In this document: in pieces, positions 51,293-59,169 of the stretch
Layout: the number at the start of each line of letters is the position of its first letter
Position numbering within the stretch: the first letter of the stretch is position 1
Assembly (NCBI RefSeq): GCF_024519455.1
Contig: NZ_JALJRY010000047.1
Span: 1 to 64,000, forward strand
Source: Streptomyces sp. STR69
GTDB taxonomy: Bacteria; Actinomycetota; Actinomycetes; Streptomycetales; Streptomycetaceae
Reading direction: 5' to 3'
DNA length: 64,000 bases
Program-made: the position numbers and the translations under genes
Notes under the pieces: model-generated
Seen by the model: only the letters and a program-made list of their open reading frames with translations
What the model was told of the DNA's origin: nothing
Database searches by the model: none

Positions 51293-52323
51293 ACATCCAG
51301 TGCCCCACCCCCGCCCACGAGGACGAGGTCGTCCTGCTCGGCCACGGCGCCGGCGGACGGCTCACCGGGGAACTGCTCGACCAGTTGGTGCTGCCCGCCG
51401 TCGGCGGCGGCACGGGACCGCTGGAGGACGCGGCGCTGCTGCCCGGGCACCCCGGGCTGGTGATGAGCACGGACAGCTTCGTCGTCAGCCCGCTGTTCTT
51501 CCCCGGCGGGGACATCGGGTCCCTCGCCGTGCACGGCACGGTCAACGACCTGGCGATGCGCGGCGCGTGGCCGCTCGCGCTGTCCGTCTCGCTGATCGTC
51601 GAGGAGGGGCTGCCGCTGGCCGAACTCCGGGCCGTCATGGAGTCGTTGGGCAAGGCCGCCCAGGACGCGGGCGTGCCGGTGATCACCGGGGACACGAAGG
51701 TCGTGGGGCGCGGTGCGGCGGACCGGCTCTTCATCAACACCACCGGCGTCGGACAACGGCACGAACTCCTGGCCCCCTCCGCCGCGTTGGCCCGCCCCGG
51801 CGACGCCGTACTGCTGTCGGGGCCGATCGGCCTGCACGGCACGACCGTGCTCAGCACCCGCGAGAACCTCGGCTTCGAGGGCGACATCGCCTCCGACTCC
51901 CGGCCGCTGCACCGGCTGGTGCGGGCCCTGGCGCCGCTCGGCGACGCCGTGCACGTCCTGCGCGACCCGACCCGGGGCGGGCTCGCCGCCGCGCTCAACG
52001 AGATCGCCCGCGACTCGTCCGCCGCCGTGGAGATCGAGGAGAGCGCTGTTCCCGTGCCCGAGGCGGTCGCCTCGGCCTGCGACCTGCTCGGCCTGGACCC
52101 GCTGGTCGTCGCCAACGAGGGCTGTCTGGTCGCCTTCGTGGACGCCGACGCGGCACAGGACGCGCTGACCGCGATGCGGTCGCTTCCCGAGGGGGCGCAG
52201 GCGGTGCGGATCGGAGAGGTGCTGCGGGAGGGGCTGCCGGAGCGGGTGACCCTGCGGACGCTGGTCGGCGCCCGGCGCATTGTGGAGATGCCGCTCGGCG
52301 AACAACTTCCGCGCATCTGCTGA
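51289..52323 (+). CDS. hypE: Hydrogenase maturation protein HypE
   Basis: The 344-residue product is a PurM-like ATPase: GHGAGGRLTGELL, DSFVVSPLFFPGGDIGSLAVHGTVNDLA, ITGDTKVVG and DPTRGGLAAALNEI. It ends PRIC, with Cys344 the acceptor that becomes thiocyanate. It dehydrates the carbamoyl group added by HypF. It is the last gene of the hydrogenase operon, and converges with the Rv1733c-like gene 19 bases away. HypA and HypB are not encoded in the window. Confidence 0.96.
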   Translation: MNIQCPTPAHEDEVVLLGHGAGGRLTGELLDQLVLPAVGGGTGPLEDAALLPGHPGLVMSTDSFVVSPLFFPGGDIGSLAVHGTVNDLAMRGAWPLALSVSLIVEEGLPLAELRAVMESLGKAAQDAGVPVITGDTKVVGRGAADRLFINTTGVGQRHELLAPSAALARPGDAVLLSGPIGLHGTTVLSTRENLGFEGDIASDSRPLHRLVRALAPLGDAVHVLRDPTRGGLAAALNEIARDSSAAVEIEESAVPVPEAVASACDLLGLDPLVVANEGCLVAFVDADAAQDALTAMRSLPEGAQAVRIGEVLREGLPERVTLRTLVGARRIVEMPLGEQLPRIC

Positions 52324-52342
52324 CCGTCGCCCCGTGGGCTCG

Positions 52343-52930
52343 TCAGCCGGTCTTGTGGCCCCACCGCGGACCGACCCGCGCCCACTCGGTTTCCCACTGC
52401 TCCAGGCGTCGCCGTTCCAGCCGCCCGGACACACCCCGGCCGACGAGGAGAACCGTCCCGCCGGCGCCCATGGCCGTCCATGCGGCCAGGACCACACCCT
52501 CCAGCCGTGCCTGCGCGGCGGTCGGCGGGGTGGGCACGAGACGGCCCCGGGCGTCGAGCCACACATGGGTGGTGGACCCGGCCTTGCCGCTGGGGTCCAC
52601 GTGGGCCAGACCCGTGCGGCTCGTGCCGTCCGCCGCCCTCCAGCGCACAGTGGCCCGGTAGCTGTCGCTGCCGTCGCTCGTGCCCACGGTGCGCACGGCG
52701 TCCTCGACCAGCACGGCCGGCACCGGGTGCCGCCCTGCCCGCACGGCGTCGACGTGCCGCTCGACGGCGCGAGCCGTCCATGCGCCCGTGCCGACCGCCG
52801 CCACGGCCGCGAGGGTCCAGGCCGCGATCAGCAGCCAGGCCTCGACGAGGTAACTACGGCGCCTGAGCGGGTTGGGCCGAAGCCGCCACCAGCGCACCTC
52901 GGCCGGCTTTCCGTTCCTGCTGGGGGTCAT
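52343..52930 (-). CDS. Rv1733c-like two-helix membrane protein
   Basis: The 195-residue product has a conserved RPNPLRRRSYLVEAW start, one hydrophobic helix (about residues 30-52), an extracytoplasmic domain with YRATVRWRAADGTSRTG and a second helix (about 150-172) before a basic tail. The layout is that of the Rv1733c family, a DosR-regulon membrane protein of Mycobacterium tuberculosis with unknown function. ATG 52930 is chosen. It lies six bases after the nitroreductase-like gene on the same strand. Confidence 0.8.
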   Translation of the reverse strand: MTPSRNGKPAEVRWWRLRPNPLRRRSYLVEAWLLIAAWTLAAVAAVGTGAWTARAVERHVDAVRAGRHPVPAVLVEDAVRTVGTSDGSDSYRATVRWRAADGTSRTGLAHVDPSGKAGSTTHVWLDARGRLVPTPPTAAQARLEGVVLAAWTAMGAGGTVLLVGRGVSGRLERRRLEQWETEWARVGPRWGHKTG

Positions 52931-52935
52931 GGCGC

Positions 52936-53922
52936 TCACCTGACCCGCATGTCGCTGCGGAGCAGCGTCTCGGCGGGCCCGCGCCGTGGTGTGAACCACG
53001 TCTGGGTCGTGTGGCCGAGGCGCAGGATCAGCTGCGGGAACCGGCCGAAGGCCACGCTCGTGCGGACCTCCCCGCGCACCGCCGGCACTTCGAGGGGCTG
53101 GGTGTGGAAGGCCGCCCGGACGCCGTGGGCCTCCGCGTACAGCAGCACGCGCTGCAGCGCCTGCCCCGCGCGCAGCCAGTCCGCGCGGGTGTCGTAGGGG
53201 GTGGTCAGCACGACGACCGTGCCCGTGCGCGACACCCATTTCTGCGGCGGGGCGGCGAACTGCCGGACCAGGCCCAGGTAGTCACGGGCGGCCAGCAGGA
53301 CGCAGTCCGGGTGGTACAGGCACGCCTCGGTCGGCACTCCGTCCGGACCGACGCTCCCGGCGATCTCGGCGGTGTGCCCCCGGTCGGCGCGGTGCACGTC
53401 CTCGGCGGTGCGCACCAGATCCGCGAGATGGTCCAACTGGTCGGCGTCGTCGACGACTTGGAGGTCGGCCCCCTCGGCCCGTGCGTGTTGCCGCAGCTCG
53501 TCGAGGAGCTCCTCCGCGACCCGCTCGGCCGCGAACGGCCCGCGATGCGTGTGCCGGTGGGCCAGCACGCCCGCCATCAGCGCCTCGTCGAAGGTGGCGG
53601 GCGCATGGGCGGCGAAGCCCACACGGGCCAGGTAGGCCGGGTTCCCGGACTCCGGCAACAGGTCGACGGCGGGCCGGAAACCGAGGCTGCGCACGGCGAT
53701 CCGCGCATTGAAGAGGGCCGCCCCGCAGGCGACGACCGTCTCCCGGCCGCCCGGGTCGGTCAGCACCAGGCGCCGCCCGCGGTCCGCGTGGATCTCGAAG
53801 CCGTGGTCGCGGCCCTCCTCGACGAAGAACCAGGGCTGGGTGTTGTGCGGCGAGGGCGCGAGAGATGCCGCGTGGGCCAAGTGCAGGGCCGCGCGCCCGT
53901 GTTGTGCCAAGGCCAGAGACAT
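52936..53922 (-). CDS. Acg/Rv3131-type nitroreductase-fold protein
   Basis: The 328-residue product has the Acg family start (LHLAHAASLAPSPHNTQPWFF), RSLGFRPAVDLLPE, HRHTHRGPFA, a GQALQRVLLYAEAHGVRAAF helix and a C-terminal FPQLILRLG segment. Family members resemble nitroreductases with an altered flavin site and may store or sequester FMN; Acg and Rv3131 are dormancy-linked in mycobacteria. ATG 53922 follows AAGGGGT. Confidence 0.85.
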   Translation of the reverse strand: MSLALAQHGRAALHLAHAASLAPSPHNTQPWFFVEEGRDHGFEIHADRGRRLVLTDPGGRETVVACGAALFNARIAVRSLGFRPAVDLLPESGNPAYLARVGFAAHAPATFDEALMAGVLAHRHTHRGPFAAERVAEELLDELRQHARAEGADLQVVDDADQLDHLADLVRTAEDVHRADRGHTAEIAGSVGPDGVPTEACLYHPDCVLLAARDYLGLVRQFAAPPQKWVSRTGTVVVLTTPYDTRADWLRAGQALQRVLLYAEAHGVRAAFHTQPLEVPAVRGEVRTSVAFGRFPQLILRLGHTTQTWFTPRRGPAETLLRSDMRVR

Positions 53923-53980
53923 GGTGACCCCTTCGTCGACCGTTCCCTTCCAGGATCCTCGCCCGGCGGCACCGGCGCAT

Positions 53981-53994
53981 GAGCCTTCCGGCCC
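53981..53994. promoter_or_regulatory. GGGCCG-type box between nitroreductase-like gene and GerMN lipoprotein gene
   Basis: GAGCCTTCCGGCCC matches the island consensus at all but two positions. It lies about 59 bases before the leftward gene and 73 before the rightward one. Confidence 0.45.
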
Positions 53995-54066
53995 TGGACA
54001 CGAGCCGTGCGGCACTGGTGAGCGCCCACCGGGAGGAGTTCGCTGGAAGTGTCGGAGGAGAATGCC

Positions 54067-55422
54067 ATGAACAGCACGTCAGCACTCACATCCCGCGCCC
54101 ACCGCCGCCGCTCCACCGTGCTCACCGCGGCACTGACGCTGCCGCTGCTCGCGGTCACCGCGTGCGGTAGGACCACCGGTACGGCAGGACAGGGCGGCAC
54201 CGCCCCGACCTCGCCGCCCACGGCGGGCACGGGCACGTCGGGCGGAACCTCGGGCACGCCCGCTCCGTCCAGGACGGCGGCCCCGGAGACGACGGCGGCC
54301 ACCGCCACCGATAACTCCGGTGGCACCAACGGCACTTCGGCGGCTCGCGTACGTACAGGGGTGTACTTCCTGCACGGACAGAAGGTCTCCCCCGCCCCGC
54401 GCACCGTGACCGCGCCGGCGACCGCCACCGCCGCCCTACGGGCCCTGCTGGCCGGCCCCGACCGCTACGAGCGGGCCCACGGCCGCACCACCGCCGTCCC
54501 GTCCGGAACGCGACTGCGTTCTCTCGTCGTCCGCGACCATGTGGCCACGGTCGACCTCTCCGGCCGCTACGACGACGGAGGCGGCAGCCTCTCGATGCGG
54601 GAGCGCCTCGCCCAGGTCGTGTTCACGGTGACCCGCTTCCCGACCGTCCACAAGGTCGCGTTCGAGGTCGAGGGCAAGCCGGTGACGTCCTTCGGCGGCG
54701 CGGGCGTCGTCCTGAACGGACCGGTCGGCCGGGCCGACTTCGAGGACCGGGCGCCCGCCGTGCTGGTGGAGTCGCCGATGATCGGTGGCACCGCACGCAC
54801 CCCGCTGAGGGTGTGGGGCAGCGCCGACACGTTCGAGGCGCGGTTCCGGCTGAAGGTCACGGACACCACCGGGCGCACCGCCGCCGACGTCATGGTCAAG
54901 GCCACGTCCGGTACCGGCACACGCGGCACCTTCGACGTGACGTTCCCCTACAAGGCGGCCCGCACCGGTCCGGGTCTGCTCACCGCGTACTTCCTGTCGC
55001 CCAAGGACGGCAGGGTGGTGACCGTTGACACCGTGCCGCGGGGTACGGCGGTTCAGTCCTTCTCCTCCTCCTGCAGCAGCTCGCCCGCGATCCGTGCCGC
55101 CCATTCCTCGATCGCGCCGAAGTCGCGGAAGTCCCCGCCCTTGCCATTACGCACGATCGACTGGGCGATGCGCCCCTTGGCCCCTTCCTCCAGGCAACCG
55201 CCGAAGGTGACATGGCCCCTGACGTCGAGCCGGGTCATGGCCCGTCGTACGCCGTGCACGGGTGGGATGTCCCGCTCCGAGGCGGAGGCGTCGAGTGGTC
55301 CGCTGCTGAAGAACCACAGCGGGCGCTCGGCCAGTTGGCGACCGTGCCGACTCAAGAACCGGCGGGCGTCGCGGTGCCAGCGGCCGCCGTACAGTCCGCC
55401 GCCGAGCACCACGGCGCCGTAG
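54067..55422 (+). CDS. GerMN/Gmad2-type lipoprotein, 3' end reads into antisense of flavodoxin gene
   Basis: The first about 330 residues are a typical Streptomyces lipoprotein. A signal segment ends VTAC (Cys33) and a long Thr/Gly/Ala linker follows. A GerMN domain (TATAALRALLAGPDRYERAHGRTTAVPSGTRL, VVRDHVATVDLSGRYDDGGGS) and a Gmad2 immunoglobulin-like domain (VESPMIGGTARTPLRVWG...LLTAYFLSPKDG) complete it. Family members end near residue 325-330. Here no stop occurs, and the frame runs about 120 codons through the complete antisense of most of the flavodoxin gene. The tail is Ser/Pro/Arg-rich and probably not functional. The true 3' end may have been lost. ATG 54067 follows GGAGGA. Confidence 0.7.
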   Translation: MNSTSALTSRAHRRRSTVLTAALTLPLLAVTACGRTTGTAGQGGTAPTSPPTAGTGTSGGTSGTPAPSRTAAPETTAATATDNSGGTNGTSAARVRTGVYFLHGQKVSPAPRTVTAPATATAALRALLAGPDRYERAHGRTTAVPSGTRLRSLVVRDHVATVDLSGRYDDGGGSLSMRERLAQVVFTVTRFPTVHKVAFEVEGKPVTSFGGAGVVLNGPVGRADFEDRAPAVLVESPMIGGTARTPLRVWGSADTFEARFRLKVTDTTGRTAADVMVKATSGTGTRGTFDVTFPYKAARTGPGLLTAYFLSPKDGRVVTVDTVPRGTAVQSFSSSCSSSPAIRAAHSSIAPKSRKSPPLPLRTIDWAMRPLAPSSRQPPKVTWPLTSSRVMARRTPCTGGMSRSEAEASSGPLLKNHSGRSASWRPCRLKNRRASRCQRPPYSPPPSTTAP

Positions 55423-55562
55423 GGCATCACGCTCAGGACGGACCCGGCAGGCAGGAGATCGGCGATGAGTCCCGCCTTGCGCAGGACCTCGGCCACGGCC
55501 TCGGCGATCTGTGCGGTGGATCCGTTGGTCGTCCCGTAGGCGACCAGCACGCTGGTGGGCAT
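55053..55562 (-). CDS. Flavodoxin-domain protein
   Basis: The 169-residue product begins VLVAYGTTNGSTAQIAEAVAEVLRKAG, the FMN phosphate loop of flavodoxins, followed by AVVLGGGLYGGRWHRDARRFL and PLWFFSSGPLDASA. It resembles the HemG/menaquinone-linked flavodoxin group. It could carry electrons in the anaerobic setting. ATG 55562 lies 22 bases after the CBS-BON gene. The gene is overlapped on the other strand by the lipoprotein frame. Confidence 0.85.
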   Translation of the reverse strand: MPTSVLVAYGTTNGSTAQIAEAVAEVLRKAGLIADLLPAGSVLSVMPYGAVVLGGGLYGGRWHRDARRFLSRHGRQLAERPLWFFSSGPLDASASERDIPPVHGVRRAMTRLDVRGHVTFGGCLEEGAKGRIAQSIVRNGKGGDFRDFGAIEEWAARIAGELLQEEEKD

Positions 55563-55584
55563 GGCGCTCCACCCTCCTCTCAGT

Positions 55585-56316
55585 TCACAGGTGGTGCAGC
55601 CAGGTCTCGGAGACGCCGTGGTACTGCTGGTCCTCCGGCTGGATGCGCGAGTCGTCCAGACGGTAGGAGAGCTTGTCGACGACCCCGACGACACCGTCGA
55701 TCTGACGGACCATGGAGACGGCGATCTCCGTCTCGCTCTTGCGTTCCATGTGGCCGGAGAGCGTGACGACGCCCTCCACCACGGAGACGTCGATGGTGCT
55801 CGGCGCCAGCCACAGAGCACGCACCAGCACCTCGCTCACGACCTCGTCACGGATCTCCGCGTCGGGCCGCAGGAAGACCTGGAGCACGTCGCGGCGGGTG
55901 ACGATGCCGACGAGCCGGTTCTCCTCGTCGAGGACGGGCAGCCGCTCCACACGGTGCTGGGCCATGGTCCGGGCGGCCTCGACGATGGTGTTCTCGGCGT
56001 GCACGGTGACGGGCGGCGCGGTCATCAGCCGGCCGGCGGTGCGGGCCGTCGCCTTCGCGGCGCGCTGCCTGCCGCTGCGCGTCAGGTCGGCGAACCGGAA
56101 CCCCTTCTTCGTCTCGTACGGGTCGGGGGCCTCGGCCTGGTGGGCCATCAGGTCCGTCTCGGAGACGACTCCGATGACCTGGTCGTCCTCGTCGACCACG
56201 GGCAGGCCACTGATGCGGTGCTCGCCGAGCAGGCGTGCCACCTCTTTGAACGGCGTTCCGTACGTGGCCCGGACGACCTCCGTGGTCATCACGGAGCCGA
56301 CCTTGTTGTGCTTCAT
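55585..56316 (-). CDS. CBS-pair and BON-domain protein
   Basis: The 243-residue product has two CBS motifs (VGSVMTTEVVRATYGTPFKEVARLL and AGRLMTAPPVTVHAENTIVEAARTM) separated by a longer insert with KKGFRFADLTRSGRQ, then a BON domain (SVVEGVVTLSGHMERKSE). It is a paralog of the protein inside the hydrogenase operon. ATG 56316 follows GAGGAGGG. CBS proteins such as Hrp1 belong to the mycobacterial dormancy regulon. It lies 12 bases after the acyl-CoA synthetase gene. Confidence 0.9.
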   Translation of the reverse strand: MKHNKVGSVMTTEVVRATYGTPFKEVARLLGEHRISGLPVVDEDDQVIGVVSETDLMAHQAEAPDPYETKKGFRFADLTRSGRQRAAKATARTAGRLMTAPPVTVHAENTIVEAARTMAQHRVERLPVLDEENRLVGIVTRRDVLQVFLRPDAEIRDEVVSEVLVRALWLAPSTIDVSVVEGVVTLSGHMERKSETEIAVSMVRQIDGVVGVVDKLSYRLDDSRIQPEDQQYHGVSETWLHHL

Positions 56317-56328
56317 GGTGTTCCCTCC

Positions 56329-59019
56329 TCAGCGAAGTCGGCGCAGATACGGGTCCTGCGGCCTACCCGGCAGCAGGCGCACGCGGGCATCGAGGACGGA
56401 GACTCCGCCCGGTGCCGCGAGTACGGGGTTGAAGTCGGCCTCGGCCAGCTGCGGCAGGTCGCTCGCCATCCGGGAGAGCCGCAGCAGCAGTTGTTCGAGG
56501 CCTTCGAGGTCGACGGGCGGGCTGCCGTGCGCGCCGAACAGGAGCGGGGCGCACCGCGGGGCCGTGATCAGGTCGTGCACGTCGTGGTCGGTGAGCGGGG
56601 CGAGCCGGGCGGTGTGGTCGGCGAGCAGCTCGGTCGCGGTGCCGCCGAGGCCGAAGAGGACGAGCGGTCCGAAGACCTGGTCCTGGACGACGCCGGCGAA
56701 CAGCTCGGTACCGCGCTCGGCGAGCGGCTGCACGACCACGCCCGTCAGCAGTCCGGCGAACCGGGTCTCCAAGTCCCGGAAGGCGGCGCGTACTTGGGCG
56801 TCGCCGCGCAGGTCGAGGTGGACGGCGTGCTGTTCGCTCTTGTGCAGCAGGCCCGGCCAGTGGCCCTTCATGACCACCCGGCCGTCGGCGCCGCGCAGCC
56901 GGTCGGCGACGAGGACGGCGTCGTCCTCGGTCTCCGCCCAGGCCCAGGCCTGCTGGGGGATGCCGTAGCAGCTGAGGAGTTCGGCGCACTCGCGCGGGCC
57001 GAGCCAGCCGCCGTCCGGGTTCGCTTCGAGGTAGGCCTCGACGACGGTGTGGGCGCGGGCCGTGTCGACTCCGTCGAGGTCGGGGATCGTCCCGGCGGGC
57101 CGGGCGAGCCAGACCGCGCGGTGGGCGGCGTGGGCCAACGCCCGTGCCGCCGCCTGGGGTTCGGCGTAGGCGGGGACCGTACGCAGGTCGGTGGTCGGCA
57201 ACAGCTCGACGGGCAGGGCCTGTTCGAGCCGCACCACGGCAACCGGCTTGGGCCTGCGGCCCGTTGCCTGGGTCAGGGCCCGCACAAGGTCGTCGCCGGT
57301 CGCCGCGGCGACCGCCGTGGGGATCAGGGCGACGAGGACGGCGTCGACGCCGGCGTGCCGCATGACACGGTCCACGCAGTCCTTGAGCTGCTCCTCCGAG
57401 ACGGCCGCGGTGACGTCGACGGGATTGCCCACGGCGGCGCCTTCGGGGAGTACGGCGAGCAGGTCGTCGACGAGTTCGGGGGTGGGCGTCGGGAGGGTGA
57501 GCCCGGCCTCGGCGCAGGCGTCGGCCGCGAGGACCCCGGCTCCCCCGGCGTTGGTGACGATCAGGACGCGGGATCCGGTCGGCAGCGGCTGGGAGTGCAA
57601 CAGGGCCGCGGCTTCCAGGAGTTCGCCGACGGAGCGGGTGGCGGTGATGCCGGCCTGGGTGAACAGCGCCCCGCGTGTCATGGTGCGGGTGGCGGCTGCC
57701 GCGGAGTGCGAGGCGGCGGCGCGGCGGCCGGCGTCGGTACGACCGGCGTCGACGGTCAGCACGGGCATCCGGCGGGTCACACGCCGCGCGGTGCGGGAGA
57801 AGGCCCGCGGGTTGCCGAAGGACTCCAGGTGCAGCAGTGCGAGGTCGGTGGTGCCGTCGCTCTCCCACCACTGGAGCATGTCGTTGCCGCTGACGTCGAA
57901 CTTGTCGCCCAGGGACGCGAAGGTCGAGACGCCGATGCCGAGCCGGGACAGCCCGTCGAGCAGGGCGATGCCGACGCCGCCGGACTGCACGGCGATGCCC
58001 GCGGTGCCGGGGCTCGGGTGGTTGGCGGCGAAGGTCGCGTCGAGGTTCAGTTCCGGGTCGGTGTTGGACACACCGAGGCAGTTGGGGCCGACGAGCCGCA
58101 TGCCGTACGTCCGGCAGGCCGCCGTGAGCGCCTTGGCCTGGGCCGGGTCGAGTCCCGCGGTGACGACGAGGAGGGCGCGTGCGCCCGCCTTGCCGCACTC
58201 CTCGGCGGTGGCCGGGACGGCGGCGGCGGGGACGGCGACGACCACGAGGTCGGGCGTCCTGGGCAGGGCGCTCACGGACGGGTAGCTCGGGACGCCGAGG
58301 ATCGAGGTGGCCGCGGGGTTCACCGCGAAGAGGCGGCGGGTGAAGCCGCCGGCCTTCAGATGGTGCAGGATCGCCCGGCCCACGGACCCGGCGGTGCGCC
58401 CCGCGCCGACGACGGCGACCGCGTCCGGGCGCAGCAGCGGTACGAGACTGGCGACGTCGGCGGCCCTGCCGCGCGACTCGGTGGCCGACAAGTAGTCCTC
58501 GTCCTCGTCGAGTTCGATGGTGCAGCGCATCTCGGGGCCCTCGAAACGACGGGCGGTGCGCAGGCCGAGGTCGGCGAAGAGCCGGAGGATCTCGTGGTTC
58601 TCGCTGAGCGCGTCGGCCGTGAACGTGGTGATGCCCTCGGCGCGTGCGGCGGAGACCAGGTGCTCGACAAGGAGGGTGCCGACGCCCCGGTGGTGCAGTC
58701 CGTCGGCGACCGCGATGGAGATGTCGGCCGCTGTGCCGGTGCCGCCGTTGTCGTACTCGGCGAGTCCGATCACCTGGCCCTTGGTCTCGGCCAGCAGGGC
58801 ACGGTATCCGGGGTGCGGTCGGCAGGCCCGGTCGGCCGCCATCTCGGCGGACCGGCGGCTCACTCCGAAGAACCGCAGCCGCAGGTTCTCCGGTGACATC
58901 TCCTCGTAGAGCCCCTGCAGTTGGTCGTGGTCGCCCGGCTCGGCGGGACGGATGCACACGGTTGCGCCATCCGCGAGCAGGGCGTGGACTGTGGGTCGGC
59001 TGAGCGCGTAGTCCGTCAT
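56329..59019 (-). CDS. GNAT-fused ADP-forming acyl-CoA synthetase
   Basis: The 896-residue product begins with a GNAT acetyltransferase domain (about residues 15-165: VCIRPAEPGDHDQLQGLYEEM, HHRGVGTLLVEHLVSAA). Next come a CoA-binding Rossmann domain (VAVVGAGRTAGSVGRAILHHL), ligase-CoA domains (GPNCLGVSNT, QSGGVGIALLDGL, VTNAGGAGVLAADAC) and a C-terminal ATP-grasp domain (ECAELLSCYGI, VMKGHWPGLLHKSE, FGLGGTATELLADH). The synthetase part converts acetyl-CoA and ADP to acetate and ATP or the reverse. The GNAT part may acetylate lysines, as in Pat/PatZ proteins, though those have the reverse order or a cNMP domain. ATG 59019 follows GGAGGA. With PflB it could form an ATP-yielding route. Confidence 0.88.
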   Translation of the reverse strand: MTDYALSRPTVHALLADGATVCIRPAEPGDHDQLQGLYEEMSPENLRLRFFGVSRRSAEMAADRACRPHPGYRALLAETKGQVIGLAEYDNGGTGTAADISIAVADGLHHRGVGTLLVEHLVSAARAEGITTFTADALSENHEILRLFADLGLRTARRFEGPEMRCTIELDEDEDYLSATESRGRAADVASLVPLLRPDAVAVVGAGRTAGSVGRAILHHLKAGGFTRRLFAVNPAATSILGVPSYPSVSALPRTPDLVVVAVPAAAVPATAEECGKAGARALLVVTAGLDPAQAKALTAACRTYGMRLVGPNCLGVSNTDPELNLDATFAANHPSPGTAGIAVQSGGVGIALLDGLSRLGIGVSTFASLGDKFDVSGNDMLQWWESDGTTDLALLHLESFGNPRAFSRTARRVTRRMPVLTVDAGRTDAGRRAAASHSAAAATRTMTRGALFTQAGITATRSVGELLEAAALLHSQPLPTGSRVLIVTNAGGAGVLAADACAEAGLTLPTPTPELVDDLLAVLPEGAAVGNPVDVTAAVSEEQLKDCVDRVMRHAGVDAVLVALIPTAVAAATGDDLVRALTQATGRRPKPVAVVRLEQALPVELLPTTDLRTVPAYAEPQAAARALAHAAHRAVWLARPAGTIPDLDGVDTARAHTVVEAYLEANPDGGWLGPRECAELLSCYGIPQQAWAWAETEDDAVLVADRLRGADGRVVMKGHWPGLLHKSEQHAVHLDLRGDAQVRAAFRDLETRFAGLLTGVVVQPLAERGTELFAGVVQDQVFGPLVLFGLGGTATELLADHTARLAPLTDHDVHDLITAPRCAPLLFGAHGSPPVDLEGLEQLLLRLSRMASDLPQLAEADFNPVLAAPGGVSVLDARVRLLPGRPQDPYLRRLR

Positions 59020-59105
59020 CACGGGTTTCCTCCAGGATTCTTCGACACTTCGAGCGTCCCGCGGAACGGAGAGAGGCCCCATGGGCTGCCTGGGGGCGGA
59101 CCATG

Positions 59106-59119
59106 GGGCCGATCGGCCC
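59106..59119. promoter_or_regulatory. Perfect GGGCCGATCGGCCC palindrome before acyl-CoA synthetase operon
   Basis: A perfect 14-base palindrome lies 87 bases before ATG 59019, and GAGGCCCCATGGGCTGCC at 59075-59092 adds a degenerate second copy. It is the best match to the island consensus. Confidence 0.7.
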
Positions 59120-59169
59120 TCAGGAACCCGCCGCACAGACCCACCGCACGGGGCCTCTCGCGGTCGTGC

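Noticed and set aside
55555..58896. A plus-strand open frame of more than 1,100 codons opposite the CBS-BON and acyl-CoA synthetase genes
   Set aside because: It mirrors the GC-rich codon pattern of the genes below it, has no recognisable domain and is Asp/Gly/Val-rich as expected of antisense frames.
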